This document shows, piece after piece, positions 55,505 to 64,000 of a DNA stretch of 64,000 nt. The position numbers and the translations under genes were made by a program. The notes under the pieces are model-generated. The model ran no database searches and was not told where the DNA came from. It saw nothing but the letters and a program-made list of their open reading frames with translations. The stretch is from Thermoflavifilum sp. (GTDB taxonomy: Bacteria > Bacteroidota > Bacteroidia > Chitinophagales > Chitinophagaceae), in the NCBI GenBank assembly GCA_023511875.1, contig JAIMAQ010000004.1:62001-126000 (forward strand). The letters run 5' to 3'. Numbering within the stretch: the stretch's first letter is position 1; each line of letters opens with the position of its first letter.

Positions 55505-56524
55505 TTATTCCAGCAAGCGAAACACCAATTCTTGTAACAGAGCTGATTCTTCAACAGGTACTTGATCAATGCCCACGCTTTTGAGGTTGTAGGCATGTAA
55601 TAAAAGAATATTTCTTTCCACTACTTGTTTGGAATAATATTGCGTAGCTTGTTTGTAGCGTTTCAAAAAAAATGGATGAACACCTAGGTGCTCTGCTGCA
55701 GTTTTTTCAGAAACGCCCTGAAGGCTGTGCAATTGCCAGAGCTTCACAAAAAATTGATACAAAGAGCTAATCACCAGCTGAAGGGGTGCCGATCGGGGAT
55801 TCATGCTAAAATAACGGAGAATACCCATGATGCGAGGGAGATTTTTATCGGCCAGGGCATCTTGCAATTGAAACACATTATATTCCCGACTAATGCCTAC
55901 GTATTTTTCTACCACATGTTCGTCGATGATTTGCTGTTGTTTTAAGTTTACTCGGATCTTTTCTATTTCCATGCTTATGCGAGAAAGATCATTACCAATA
56001 TGCTCTGCCAGCATATGGATGGCTTGTGGAGTGGCTTTTAATTTTATTTCTGAAAGATATTGTTCGATCCAGTTGGGTAGTTGTTCATCATAAATAACTG
56101 GGCTCACGAAATGGATACCTTTTTCGCGAATCAGTCGGGCAAATGACGTGCGGTTATCGAGTTTGGCATGTTTATAGGCCACCACAAAGATTGTAGAAGC
56201 CAATGGTTGGGCGATATAGGTTTCCAATTTTTGCATCTGAGACATAGGCATTTGCTGTGCCTCTTTGAGAATCACTACCTGCCTTTGAGCAAATACAGGA
56301 TATTGCCTGCAGGCGTTTACTACATCACGCCAGTCGGCCTCTTCGCCGTAAAAGATATGCAGATTAAAATCGCGTTCTTGTTCGGTAAGCACTTGTGTTT
56401 CGAAAAATTGCACCAGCTTATCAATGAAATATGCTTCATCGCCTTCCAGCCAGTAGATAGGGGCGTATTGCTCTTGCTGAAGTTGTTGTCGCAAAGCTGA
56501 ATAGCTGATTGAGGTAGATTTCAT
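55505..56524 (-). CDS. holA: DNA polymerase III delta subunit (clamp-loader subunit)
   Basis: Opens the sliding clamp as part of the clamp loader. The 339 residues match HolA: APIYWLEGDEAYFIDKLVQFF at the N-terminus (P-loop-like region without a true Walker A), VILKEAQQMPM, LIREKGIHFVSP and the central NDLSRISMEIEKIRV motif, then the C-terminal collar domain near VEKYVGISREYNVFQLQDAL. A near-match -7 box (TACTATTG) lies only 5 bases before the ATG. Confidence 0.92.
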   Translation of the reverse strand: MKSTSISYSALRQQLQQEQYAPIYWLEGDEAYFIDKLVQFFETQVLTEQERDFNLHIFYGEEADWRDVVNACRQYPVFAQRQVVILKEAQQMPMSQMQKLETYIAQPLASTIFVVAYKHAKLDNRTSFARLIREKGIHFVSPVIYDEQLPNWIEQYLSEIKLKATPQAIHMLAEHIGNDLSRISMEIEKIRVNLKQQQIIDEHVVEKYVGISREYNVFQLQDALADKNLPRIMGILRYFSMNPRSAPLQLVISSLYQFFVKLWQLHSLQGVSEKTAAEHLGVHPFFLKRYKQATQYYSKQVVERNILLLHAYNLKSVGIDQVPVEESALLQELVFRLLE

Positions 56525-56529
56525 GAATG

Positions 56530-56537
56530 CAATAGTA
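56530..56537 (-). promoter_or_regulatory. Near-match -7 element of holA
   Basis: Minus-strand TACTATTG, one base from TAnnTTTG, five bases before the holA ATG at 56524. Confidence 0.4.
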
Positions 56538-56584
56538 AACGAAATCTGCGATCTAAAAATAAGGGGGATACTATAGGTACTTGT

Positions 56585-57472
56585 TTAGCGGTGATATTGC
56601 AACATCCATGCATACACATTCAAGCCATTTTCTTGGTAATGGGGATCGTAGGCTTTTGTCCAGGCATCATGACCCGAGACGGGGAAAATAGTGAGTCGTG
56701 GAGCCGGATTGGCTTGTGCATGTTGAAGGTAATGTATGAAGTCTATGGAATATGAAGAAGGCACTGTGGGGTCGTTTTGGTTGTGGAAAGCCCAAACGGG
56801 TAAATGTGCTTTGGCCATAGTATCGGCTTTTTGCTGGCTGGGCCAGGCAGCGCCTGCTATGGGTGCGATGGCTGCCAATTTCAGTGCATTCGAAGTATTG
56901 GCAGAAGCAAAGTCCCAAGTAATGCCCCCACCCATACTTAAGCCAGTGAGGTATATCCGTGTGGTGTCGATACGATAGTGTTGAATGGCATAAGCAATCA
57001 CGGCCAAGATATCGTTGGCCGAAGGCCATTGTTTGAACTGGGGTGAAAGTACAATGAAAGAAAAATGCTGGCCATCTACTAAAAAGTCGGGTGGAAAAGT
57101 TTTTTGGTTAATCAATTTGGGAGGGCCATTACGAAGTACGAGTGGAAGGCTATTGGCCGTTCCATCACCCAATTCTCCAATGCCATGGCAGAAAATCATT
57201 AATGGATAATGCCATTGGGTAGAATCATAGCGACTGGGAAGCGCTACATAAAAGCCGCCAATATTGGGGTTGATCGGTTGGTAGACCGGTTGTTGTACGA
57301 GAGGTTGAGTTTCAGGAATATAATGTTGTGCTGTTGATCCATTGTGTGGAGCAACATTTGTTTTTTGACAACCCATCACTGCCATCAGCAGAAGTAGCAT
57401 CACATAAGCTTGGTGCGGGTAAAAAGAGTGTAAGGTCAACAATTGCGGCAGCCTGTACTTCCACCTATACAT
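56585..57472 (-). CDS. Alpha/beta hydrolase lipoprotein (PHB-depolymerase/esterase-like)
   Basis: A secreted esterase-type protein of 295 residues. The signal has a lipobox AVMGC (Cys35). The catalytic domain has the oxyanion region LMIFCHGIGELGDG, the nucleophile elbow GLSMGGGITWDF, a HNQNDPTVPSS acid loop and His in PVSGHDAWTKAY, the Ser-Asp-His set of the esterase D / PHB depolymerase-like group. Substrate unknown. A later start at 57400 (MLLLLMAVMGC) would still give a lipoprotein but loses the positive n-region. Confidence 0.85.
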   Translation of the reverse strand: MYRWKYRLPQLLTLHSFYPHQAYVMLLLLMAVMGCQKTNVAPHNGSTAQHYIPETQPLVQQPVYQPINPNIGGFYVALPSRYDSTQWHYPLMIFCHGIGELGDGTANSLPLVLRNGPPKLINQKTFPPDFLVDGQHFSFIVLSPQFKQWPSANDILAVIAYAIQHYRIDTTRIYLTGLSMGGGITWDFASANTSNALKLAAIAPIAGAAWPSQQKADTMAKAHLPVWAFHNQNDPTVPSSYSIDFIHYLQHAQANPAPRLTIFPVSGHDAWTKAYDPHYQENGLNVYAWMLQYHR

Positions 57473-57541
57473 AGGAATTTCAAATAATAATTTGGAATAA
57501 AAATACAGACTATCTCCACAAAGATTAGACCGTAATTTAGG

Positions 57542-58858
57542 TTAATGGTTTTTTTCTAGAGCTTGTAAAGCTTCGGCGACCACAAATATGCTACCACACA
57601 CCACGATCATGTCATTGGGATGTGCGGCAGCTAATGCGTGCATGCAAGCTTCTTGTACAGATGAGAATACCTTACCCTGTAATGCGTATTTGGAGGCAAG
57701 ATCTTGTAATACATGCGCATCGAGTGCACGGGGCAAATGAGCTTGGGTAAAATAATATTGAGCAGAAATAGGCATCTGCCGAAGAGCCGCGTCGATATCT
57801 TTATCTTTCACAAAACCAATTACCAAATGAAGTTGGCGAAAAGATTGAGCTGATATTTGTTGCATCAGCTCGGCAATGCCAGATTCGTTGTGAGCCACGT
57901 CGAGCACTACCATGGGCTGTTGTTGGATCACGTCCCATCGACCGCGGAGCCCAGTCAAAGATTTTACTTGCGATAGTGCTTGACAAATATGTTGGGGACG
58001 AATGCGGGAGAAACGAGTGGAATAGTGTTGTTGGAAAACATCTATACTCGTGAGAACGGTTGCTATGTTTTTCCGCTGATATTGTGCGGATAAATCGGGC
58101 AACAAACTCCATTGGCGATGATCTTTTTGCGAAATACACCACCAAGGTTGCCCTTGAGGGGCATCTTTAACGGTCCAGCATTCTTCAGCTAGATACAATG
58201 GACTATTACATGCTTGGGCTTTTTTGCAAAATACAGGAAAGGTTTCGGGATGATATTCACCGATCACCACAGGGATGTTGGGCTTGATGATACCCGCTTT
58301 TTCCCCTGCAATAGCATCCAGGGTATTGCCCAGCAGATGCATGTGATCGAAGCTAATATTGGTGATAATGCTCAACAGCGGTAAAAGGATATTGGTGCTA
58401 TCGAGTCGGCCACCTAAGCCCGTTTCAATAATGGCTATGTCTACTTGATGCCGGGCAAAAGCATCGAAGGCCATGGCCACGGTAAGTTCAAAAAAAGAAG
58501 GTTGAATGGTTTCGCAGAGCTCTTGGGTTTGCTGAACAAAATGAAGTACTTCATCTGGTGTAATCATCTGACCATTGATGCGGATACGCTCCCGAAAATC
58601 GATCAGGTGAGGAGAAGTGTATAAGCCCGTTTTGTATCCAGCTTGTTGAAATATGGCTGCCAGCATATGACTTACAGAGCCCTTACCATTGGTGCCAGCA
58701 ATATGAATGGCTGGAAATTGTTGCTCAGGATGATGGAGTGTTTCACAGAGCAAGCGAATATTGGTGAGGTCTTTTTTGTACGCGGCATCTCCAATACGTG
58801 AAAACATCGGCAACTTTTGCATGAGATAGTCTATTGCTGCCGCATAGGTAGTGATCAT
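57542..58858 (-). CDS. folC: Bifunctional folylpolyglutamate / dihydrofolate synthase
   Basis: Adds glutamate to folates. The 438 residues have the Mur-ligase ATP motif HIAGTNGKGSVSHML, SPHLIDFRERIRING, FELTVAMAFDAFARH, IIETGLGGRLDSTN (the family's E-T-G-L-G-G-R-L-D), ISFDHMHLLGNTLDAIAGEK and VLDVAHNESG. It follows the TonB-like gene, with 46 bases between, in the order known from many Bacteroidota. It has its own -7 box (58882-58889). Confidence 0.95.
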   Translation of the reverse strand: MITTYAAAIDYLMQKLPMFSRIGDAAYKKDLTNIRLLCETLHHPEQQFPAIHIAGTNGKGSVSHMLAAIFQQAGYKTGLYTSPHLIDFRERIRINGQMITPDEVLHFVQQTQELCETIQPSFFELTVAMAFDAFARHQVDIAIIETGLGGRLDSTNILLPLLSIITNISFDHMHLLGNTLDAIAGEKAGIIKPNIPVVIGEYHPETFPVFCKKAQACNSPLYLAEECWTVKDAPQGQPWWCISQKDHRQWSLLPDLSAQYQRKNIATVLTSIDVFQQHYSTRFSRIRPQHICQALSQVKSLTGLRGRWDVIQQQPMVVLDVAHNESGIAELMQQISAQSFRQLHLVIGFVKDKDIDAALRQMPISAQYYFTQAHLPRALDAHVLQDLASKYALQGKVFSSVQEACMHALAAAHPNDMIVVCGSIFVVAEALQALEKNH

Positions 58859-58881
58859 AGCTCAAGTATTTCCAGAGCCAG

Positions 58882-58889
58882 CAAAGTTA
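58882..58889 (-). promoter_or_regulatory. -7 element of the folC promoter
   Basis: Minus-strand TAACTTTG, an exact TAnnTTTG, 23 bases before the folC ATG and just after the TonB-like gene stop. Confidence 0.5.
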
Positions 58890-58904
58890 AGAGGTGCGGG
58901 CGAC

Positions 58905-59774
58905 TTATTGTTGTAAACGGAATACAAAGGTGATCTCCCCGAATTGCGTAACGGGGGCATTGGGATCGGCATTGAAGCGAATTTGCTTGATTTTTCTTTC
59001 GGCCAGGGCAGCAATGGTAGCATTGTCGGCACTAAGGATTTGGTAATGCGTGATGTTGCCTTGCTGGTCTACAGCAATACGCATGCGCACACGTCCTGGT
59101 TCATTGAATTGGGCTTCTCGAGAAGGATATTGGGTAATGCTGCGTCCGCTCAAGGAATAACTAATGCCGCTTCCCCCCAATCCCGATACGAGTCCTTGAT
59201 GATTGCTTGCATTCGGATTGCCATTGATAGCGCCTTGATCGCCTGGGCGGCCTGTGAGGCCTTCGCCGGTAGATGAGTTGGAGATATTTGATTGATTGCC
59301 GCTAGATGTGCTGTGGGCTATGCCTCCGCTGTACAAGGCTTTGGGTCGAGGAGGTGTAGGCCTGGGCTCAACCGGAGCTTGCTGGGGGCGGCTGCGTTGG
59401 CTAAGTTGTTTTTCGTTGAGATCAGGGTGAAATGTTTTGGGACTTGTGGGCTGAGTATGAGATATGGCTGGTGCTGGCTCATCATTTTGGGTAAGGACGT
59501 CGTGTGCAACAGTTCCCATGGTTTTGTCGGCGGGATGTGCTTGTGCATGGGCATTTTCTGTGTTGCTTGCTAACGGTGGATTTGGATGAAGTGGTTGCAC
59601 TTCTCCCATGCCTTCCTGGCTATTGCCAAGGTTGACTTCCATACCTAAATCCTGATTGGGCAAAGGAGCTGGGGTTGAAAAACCAATTAACAAACAGCAT
59701 AATAAAATAGCCACATGTACCAATACGGTGCCTGCTAATGCTTTTAAGTTTTTTTGGGCTTCGAAATTGTCCAT
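58905..59774 (-). CDS. TonB-like energy transducer protein
   Basis: A 289-residue inner-membrane-anchored protein with one N-terminal helix (ALAGTVLVHVAILLCCLLIG), a long proline/serine/asparagine-rich periplasmic linker (~residues 45-190, with PVEPRPTPPRPKALYSGG and Gly/Ser/Asn repeats), and a C-terminal TonB-like domain (GRVRMRIAVDQQGNITHYQIL, LAERKIKQIRFN, ITFVFRLQQ). TonB powers outer-membrane importers such as SusC. ExbB and ExbD genes, commonly just upstream in related genomes, are not next to it. ATG 59774 (MDNFEAQKN) is the likely start. Confidence 0.75.
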   Translation of the reverse strand: MDNFEAQKNLKALAGTVLVHVAILLCCLLIGFSTPAPLPNQDLGMEVNLGNSQEGMGEVQPLHPNPPLASNTENAHAQAHPADKTMGTVAHDVLTQNDEPAPAISHTQPTSPKTFHPDLNEKQLSQRSRPQQAPVEPRPTPPRPKALYSGGIAHSTSSGNQSNISNSSTGEGLTGRPGDQGAINGNPNASNHQGLVSGLGGSGISYSLSGRSITQYPSREAQFNEPGRVRMRIAVDQQGNITHYQILSADNATIAALAERKIKQIRFNADPNAPVTQFGEITFVFRLQQ

Positions 59775-59866
59775 ATCTCCCTCAAGAAAATCAGCAATCA
59801 ATTCAATAAAATTACATACAATTTATGAACCATCTTGATTGCACTCTGCAATTTTAGGAATGTGGT

Positions 59867-61180
59867 TTAATGAATAGGCATTGCCCGGGCAAAATCTTTT
59901 TCAAAATCACCGCGGATGCGTTCAATAGGTGGGTTATAATATCCGTATTTCAACTGTGGGTACTGGTTGTGTAAAGTTTCCATCAATTGTTTAATGCCGA
60001 GGCTGTCTCCTGTATGATCGACGCCAAGTTCCTTCAAATACCAATCGGGATCAATATTTAAATTACGCCATTGAATCATATCTAATTGGGTTTCTTCAAT
60101 CAATTGACATAAAGCTTCATATTCGGCTTTTTGATCGGTGATTCCGGGAAATACTAAATAATTGATGGAAGTCCACCCACCATACTCTTTCACGATTTTC
60201 AAGCTTTTTACTATATCTGCAAAAGTGTAATGACGCGGGCGATAGTAGGCTTCATAGATATTTTTGCGGGCAGAGTTCATGCTTACGCGTATACTGTTTA
60301 AACCAGCTTCGCACAAAGCTTTCACGGCCTCTGGCTTGCTACCATTGGTGTTAATATTGATACTACCTCGATGGGTATGTTGGCGAATGAGGCGTATGGC
60401 GTCGCGAATGGTACGCCACATCAACAAAGGCTCGCCTTCGCAACCCTGCCCAAAGCTCACGATAGGGAAGGGAGCTTGCTCTAAATGCGGAATGGTATAT
60501 TCTGCGATTTCTTCGGCAGTGGGCTTGAAGGTTAATCGATCTTGGGTAGAGGGGATAGATACTTCTTCGGGTTGCCAGGAAATGCATCCTACACATTGGG
60601 CATTGCAGGCCGGTGAAGTAGGTACAGGACATTCCCAGCGGTTTAAAAAATAATTTCTAGCTGCAGGGCAATAATAAGTAAGCGCGCAATTTTCTGCTAA
60701 ATGTTTCACCAACCGATTGTGTGGGTAAGCGTTTAATTTTTCTCTAACGCCCAATCTTACTTTATGTTGATTAAAGCCCTTACATTCTTGTCGGATATCT
60801 TGTTCGATTCGAATAGCGGGTACATAAAATTTTCCATTTTGCCAACCTGTGGCTGTGTAGCAAAATAAAGGCAAGACTGGTGCATTGGGCAAAGTTTCAT
60901 AAGCAGCAAGGTAAAATCCTGTATGTGCAGGAGGCAGAAATGCGGCCACTGCCCATCCTTTTAAGCAAAGCCGCATCTCTCCCGTGTGTACGTCGATGCC
61001 GATAGCTCTTCGCCCAGGAAGTTGATACAGGTTACCTCCACTGGGCAATTCTATCCATTGGTCGTCTGGCACCGGCAAGGCTTCCCAGCCACTTCGGCCA
61101 ACAGCCCAAAGGCTACGATCTTCAAAAATATTTCCTTCATCATCGGCATAGACCAGATATGGCCTGATTTGTTTGGACAT
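59867..61180 (-). CDS. Radical SAM protein with an extra N-terminal domain
   Basis: A radical S-adenosylmethionine enzyme, 437 residues. The cluster motif is Cys192, Cys196, Cys199 in ACNAQCVGC, and the GQGCEGEPLLMW and NINTNGSKPEAVKALCEAG segments fit the barrel. Before it lies a ~180-residue domain of unknown fold that contains further cysteines (Cys133, Cys165, Cys171, Cys184) which could hold an auxiliary iron-sulfur cluster. The family is widespread in Bacteroidota without known substrate. No target peptide or partner gene is seen beside it. Confidence 0.85.
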   Translation of the reverse strand: MSKQIRPYLVYADDEGNIFEDRSLWAVGRSGWEALPVPDDQWIELPSGGNLYQLPGRRAIGIDVHTGEMRLCLKGWAVAAFLPPAHTGFYLAAYETLPNAPVLPLFCYTATGWQNGKFYVPAIRIEQDIRQECKGFNQHKVRLGVREKLNAYPHNRLVKHLAENCALTYYCPAARNYFLNRWECPVPTSPACNAQCVGCISWQPEEVSIPSTQDRLTFKPTAEEIAEYTIPHLEQAPFPIVSFGQGCEGEPLLMWRTIRDAIRLIRQHTHRGSININTNGSKPEAVKALCEAGLNSIRVSMNSARKNIYEAYYRPRHYTFADIVKSLKIVKEYGGWTSINYLVFPGITDQKAEYEALCQLIEETQLDMIQWRNLNIDPDWYLKELGVDHTGDSLGIKQLMETLHNQYPQLKYGYYNPPIERIRGDFEKDFARAMPIH

Positions 61181-61257
61181 GTTTGCGGCAGATGTTTAAA
61201 TACCCAATAGCAAAATTCGGAAAGCTTTTGAAGAATTTCTGTAGCATGTTTGAAGGG

Positions 61258-61872
61258 CTATGAGGCAGAAAAGGGTTTGCGTTGCAGCCATGCCTTTAGT
61301 TGTTCGATCAATTCATCTTGTTGTTCACAAATTTCCCATTGCCACCATCGGTCGTTGTTGAGTTGTAAGGTAAAGATATCTCCATTCAGTACAACGCGTT
61401 TAATGTCGGGCCATGAAGCACGTATCATTTTCCAATAATCTGGAAAGGCAATATGTTGTTCGGTAAAAATCAATTGTTGATGTTGCAAAGCTTTGTGTTC
61501 AAACCAGGCATTAAGGAGTACTAATAATGCTGTAACCAGGTGAATCCAGCCAATAAATGAAAAAGAATCATGTGATTTCCAGACGAAGAATAGCCATATT
61601 AAACCCAAGATAGAGAGTCCTTCAGCTACCAGATGAATTTTATGCGGAAAAGCCAGTTCACGGCGAGCGTTACGGAATACTCGAGCTGCAGCTATAATTT
61701 GAATGCAGATGAGGCCACAAATTGGGATGATCAGAGCTTGCAAATGGAGAAAATGGAAGAAAAAGAAGGCCAGTACGTCGAAACACAAGAAACAACCCAA
61801 TAGCAAGTATTGCATAATGATTCTGTTGATGAGCCGAGGTAGCCACGGTGGGCGAATTCGCAGGGTAAGCAT
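61258..61872 (-). CDS. Membrane protein with a C-terminal PH-like region
   Basis: A 204-residue protein with four hydrophobic segments in the first ~130 residues (YLLLGCFLCFDVLAFFFFHF, LIIPICGLICIQIIAAA, GLSILGLIWLFFVW, IGWIHLVTALLVLLNAWF). The C-terminal ~75 residues are soluble, with LIFTEQHIAFPDYWKM and VVLNGDIFTLQLNNDRWWQWEI, resembling a bacterial PH-like domain. It stops four bases from the ureohydrolase gene's stop-side start, so the two are probably one operon (ureohydrolase first). Function unknown. Confidence 0.6.
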   Translation of the reverse strand: MLTLRIRPPWLPRLINRIIMQYLLLGCFLCFDVLAFFFFHFLHLQALIIPICGLICIQIIAAARVFRNARRELAFPHKIHLVAEGLSILGLIWLFFVWKSHDSFSFIGWIHLVTALLVLLNAWFEHKALQHQQLIFTEQHIAFPDYWKMIRASWPDIKRVVLNGDIFTLQLNNDRWWQWEICEQQDELIEQLKAWLQRKPFSAS

Positions 61873-61875
61873 AGC

Positions 61876-62928
61876 TTAAGATGTTTCGGGATAAAGATTG
61901 GCTAAAAGCAAATTACATAATCTAAACAAAATATGTGCACCTACACGTGCATCCAATTCTTCTAATCCATTTCCAATTTCAGTAAGGTCGAATCCGATTA
62001 ATTTACGGCCCGATTGAATAAGTTTTTTCAACAGGAAAAATACTTGTTCAACTTCAAATCCACCAGGCACGGGGCGAGCCGTATGCCGGCAAAGCTTAGG
62101 ATCGAGCCCATCGATATCAAAGCTCAAGTACACACGTTCTGGAAGACGGGCAATGATTTGGTCGCACACATTCTCCCAGGTAGCGCCTCGATACATCATT
62201 TCTGCGATTTGTTTGTAGAAAAAAGTAGTGATGCGATCGGGTTGTTCGTTCAAGTAAAGCCATTCTTCTTCGATAAAATCGCGTGCTCCTAACTGAACCA
62301 GATGCACGGCTTGTGGAATCTGGTCGAGCACTTTTCGCATGACGCTGCCATGGGAATGAGTGAATCCTACATAAGTTTCACGTAAATCACAATGAGCATC
62401 AATTTGCAGTATGCCAAAAGCTTTTTCTTGCTCACTCAATGCTTTTATATATCCCCAAGCAACGCTGTGGTCGCCTCCAAGAACCACCACATTTTTGCCT
62501 TTGTTGAGCAGTTGTTGGGTTTGTTCATACACCCAGGTATTCATTTCTTGACAACCCTGGTTTACGTCGCGCAAAGATTTTTGAATAAAACTGTTTTCGG
62601 CGAGATTTCCGCCATCCATTAGGAAGTTGATATACAATTCAGCTTCCTTGCGCAGGTAATCGCTACGCATCAGTAGACGTTTGTCGATGCTTTGCATGGC
62701 AATGCCACGTTTCCAACCGTTGTATTCATCGATCAAGTTTACATGTACCCGTTTGCTCACCTTGAGGATATGTTCTGGGCTACGGGCAGTACCTGGATGA
62801 TGAGGAAGGGTTACTTCCCAAGGTACTGGAAGAACGATGAGTTGTGCGGTTTCTTCATCGAAAGGCAAACCGAAGATATTGTCTTTGCTGAATTGATGTG
62901 AGGAAACGGTAGAAGATAAAACTGGCAT
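61876..62928 (-). CDS. Ureohydrolase family protein (agmatinase/arginase-like)
   Basis: A manganese- or nickel-type ureohydrolase, 350 residues. Metal ligands are in place: His154 in GGDHS, Asp177/His179/Asp181 in DAHCDLR and Asp271/Asp273 in SFDIDGLDP. Arginase, agmatinase, formiminoglutamase and guanidinase share this fold; the substrate loop cannot be assigned by eye. The extra ~145 N-terminal residues before the first motif are longer than in SpeB but usual in Bacteroidota members. It precedes the membrane protein gene by three bases. Confidence 0.85.
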   Translation of the reverse strand: MPVLSSTVSSHQFSKDNIFGLPFDEETAQLIVLPVPWEVTLPHHPGTARSPEHILKVSKRVHVNLIDEYNGWKRGIAMQSIDKRLLMRSDYLRKEAELYINFLMDGGNLAENSFIQKSLRDVNQGCQEMNTWVYEQTQQLLNKGKNVVVLGGDHSVAWGYIKALSEQEKAFGILQIDAHCDLRETYVGFTHSHGSVMRKVLDQIPQAVHLVQLGARDFIEEEWLYLNEQPDRITTFFYKQIAEMMYRGATWENVCDQIIARLPERVYLSFDIDGLDPKLCRHTARPVPGGFEVEQVFFLLKKLIQSGRKLIGFDLTEIGNGLEELDARVGAHILFRLCNLLLANLYPETS

Positions 62929-63106
62929 ACTGAAAGATTCTTGTTTTGCAGCAGTAAAATTATTTCGGAAAAAGGGATAAAGGTTAGGGAAATAAGTAGT
63001 TTAATTGAAAAAAAATTTAGGAAAAAGATTTTGTTTGTAAAAAATTTTATTAAGTTTACGGTAAATTATTAATTTCATACTAATATAATTATCAATTCTT
63101 AATCAA
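62929..63106. other. Divergent intergenic region before the ROK regulator
   Basis: These 178 bases are very AT-rich (63000-63100 in particular) and probably hold promoters of both flanking genes. No exact TAnnTTTG, hairpin or open frame is visible. It could carry the operator of the ROK regulator. Confidence 0.4.
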
Positions 63107-64000
63107 GTGGAAGCAATTTCCTCTAAAGAAACCCGTCGAGGACTCACCATCATGGAGAAGCGAGTAATCCAGCTTTTATATGCTGATCAGCAGTTGTCGT
63201 GTGCGGCTATTAGCGATCGGGTAGGCAGAAGTGTGCCGATGGTGATGCAAATACTGAATCAGTTAATGAAACGCGAATGGGTATATGCGATTGGGCATGC
63301 GCCTTCAACAGGTGGTCGAAGGCCATTATTATACAGTTTGGTACCTGGGGCCCGCTATATAGTGGCTGTCGCCATGGACCAATTATTCACTCGAATTCAG
63401 GTGATAGATTGGTTGCATCAACCCATTACCCAACCCGAAACGGTTTCTTTACCCTTGCACGACAATGCACAAGCTGCAGACATATTGGTGAATGTTGTTG
63501 AGCAACACTTGCATCGATCGGCTATAGACATGCAAAAAGTATTGGGAGTAGGAATTGGGATGCCGGGTTTTGTACATCATCACCAAGGGATTAATTATAC
63601 ATTTTTACCCATTACTGGTGAAGGGAGTTTAAAAACTTATCTAGAAAAGAAACTTCGTTTGCCTGTATTGATAGACAATGATTCTAGCTTGATTGCATTG
63701 GCAGAATTACGTTTTGGAATGGCTAAGGGTAGAAAACATGTTATGGTGATCAATATTGGTTGGGGCACTGGTTTAGGCATGATTGTAAATGGAGAATTGT
63801 TTCGAGGTAATACAGGTTATGCGGGCGAATTTAGCCATATCCCCATTTCAGACAACCAAATTTTATGTGAATGTGGAAAGAGGGGATGCTTAGAGACCGA
63901 AACTTCGCTTTTATTATTGACCAAAAAAGCAAAAGAAGAAATTGAACAAGGGAAGGTTTCTCAGCTCGCTACGCTGTTTAAAGCCAATATGCATGCAGTA
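63107..64000 (+). CDS. ROK-family transcriptional regulator (partial, runs off the window)
   Basis: 298 codons of an open frame continue past base 64000. The N-terminus (residues ~15-75) is a winged helix-turn-helix (MEKRVIQLLYADQQLSCAAIS, then GRSVPMVMQILNQLM), followed by a ROK domain: VLIDNDSSLIALAEL, INIGWGTGLGMIVNGEL and the zinc motif CECGKRGCLE. The ATP phosphate loop DxGGT is replaced near residue 90 (VAVAMDQLF), as usual for NagC/XylR-type regulators rather than kinases. It starts with GTG at 63107, or ATG at 63152. It probably senses a sugar; a uronate or SusCD cargo is guesswork. Confidence 0.88.
   Translation, partial: MEAISSKETRRGLTIMEKRVIQLLYADQQLSCAAISDRVGRSVPMVMQILNQLMKREWVYAIGHAPSTGGRRPLLYSLVPGARYIVAVAMDQLFTRIQVIDWLHQPITQPETVSLPLHDNAQAADILVNVVEQHLHRSAIDMQKVLGVGIGMPGFVHHHQGINYTFLPITGEGSLKTYLEKKLRLPVLIDNDSSLIALAELRFGMAKGRKHVMVINIGWGTGLGMIVNGELFRGNTGYAGEFSHIPISDNQILCECGKRGCLETETSLLLLTKKAKEEIEQGKVSQLATLFKANMHAV

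Noticed and set aside
1-64000. CRISPR arrays, insertion sequences, long direct repeats
   Set aside because: None noticed on reading the window; short repeats seen are no longer than expected by chance.

Overview
The window comes from a member of the Bacteroidota, most likely the Chitinophagaceae or a close relative. The evidence is a SusC/SusD pair, a fused SecDF, DUF3276, DUF6089 and DUF2141 proteins, a LuxE-like acyl-protein synthetase, MetX/MetZ methionine genes, and many promoters with the phylum-typical -7 element TAnnTTTG. The region reads as ordinary chromosome: gene-dense, moderate GC, no integrase, transposase, phage gene or CRISPR array seen. There are 53 protein genes (two cut by the window edges), one tRNA and two clear hairpin terminators. 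No intergenic gap exceeds 300 bases.

Layout. 1-6440 (+) is a hexuronate/pectin-sugar operon: end of a probable altronate dehydratase, then uxaC, kduD, kduI, kdgK, eda and an ExuT-like permease. Together they take galacturonate, glucuronate and the unsaturated uronates from pectin lysis to KDPG, then pyruvate and glyceraldehyde-3-phosphate. Mannonate dehydratase (uxuA) sits apart at 45-46 kb. 6470-9000 holds a left-handed beta-helix acetyltransferase, pyrB and an outer-membrane barrel. 9227-15048 is a complete RND efflux operon (TolC, adaptor, pump), followed by tRNA hydroxylase trhO. 16222-20754 (-) is an orphan susC-susD pair. 20982-25097 (+) carries a class A penicillin-binding protein and pgi. 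25155-28494 (-) carries DUF3276, an MdlA/YheI-like ABC half-transporter and purC. 28552-31991 is mainly methionine synthesis (metZ on -, metX on +) with osmC between, the last two fired from interlocking divergent promoters. 32059-41000 has a GT-C membrane glycosyltransferase, prfB with its programmed frameshift, prpB-prpC, dnaK and argS.

41063-46498 has a VirJ/AcvB-like hydrolase, secreted proteins of unknown role, a luxE-DUF2141-lipB operon and uxuA. 46590-53088 has tRNA-Arg(TCT), cutC, a short-chain dehydrogenase, secDF, a Gfo/Idh oxidoreductase and pyrR. 53188-64000 has a PAS sensor that ends after its dimerisation helix, holA, an esterase lipoprotein, folC with a TonB-like protein, a radical SAM protein with extra cysteines, a ureohydrolase, and the start of a ROK-family regulator.

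The most useful observations are the RF2 frameshift that joins two frames into one 366-residue protein; several genes (pyrB, purC, lipB, a lipoprotein, perhaps holA and cutC) whose -7 box lies only 3-7 bases before the start codon, implying leaderless or nearly leaderless mRNAs; the consequence that PyrR has no leader to act on at pyrB; a sensor-like protein without an ATPase domain; and an ABC transporter whose catalytic glutamate is aspartate and which has no partner nearby. I did not find convincing evidence for a wholly new multi-gene system.
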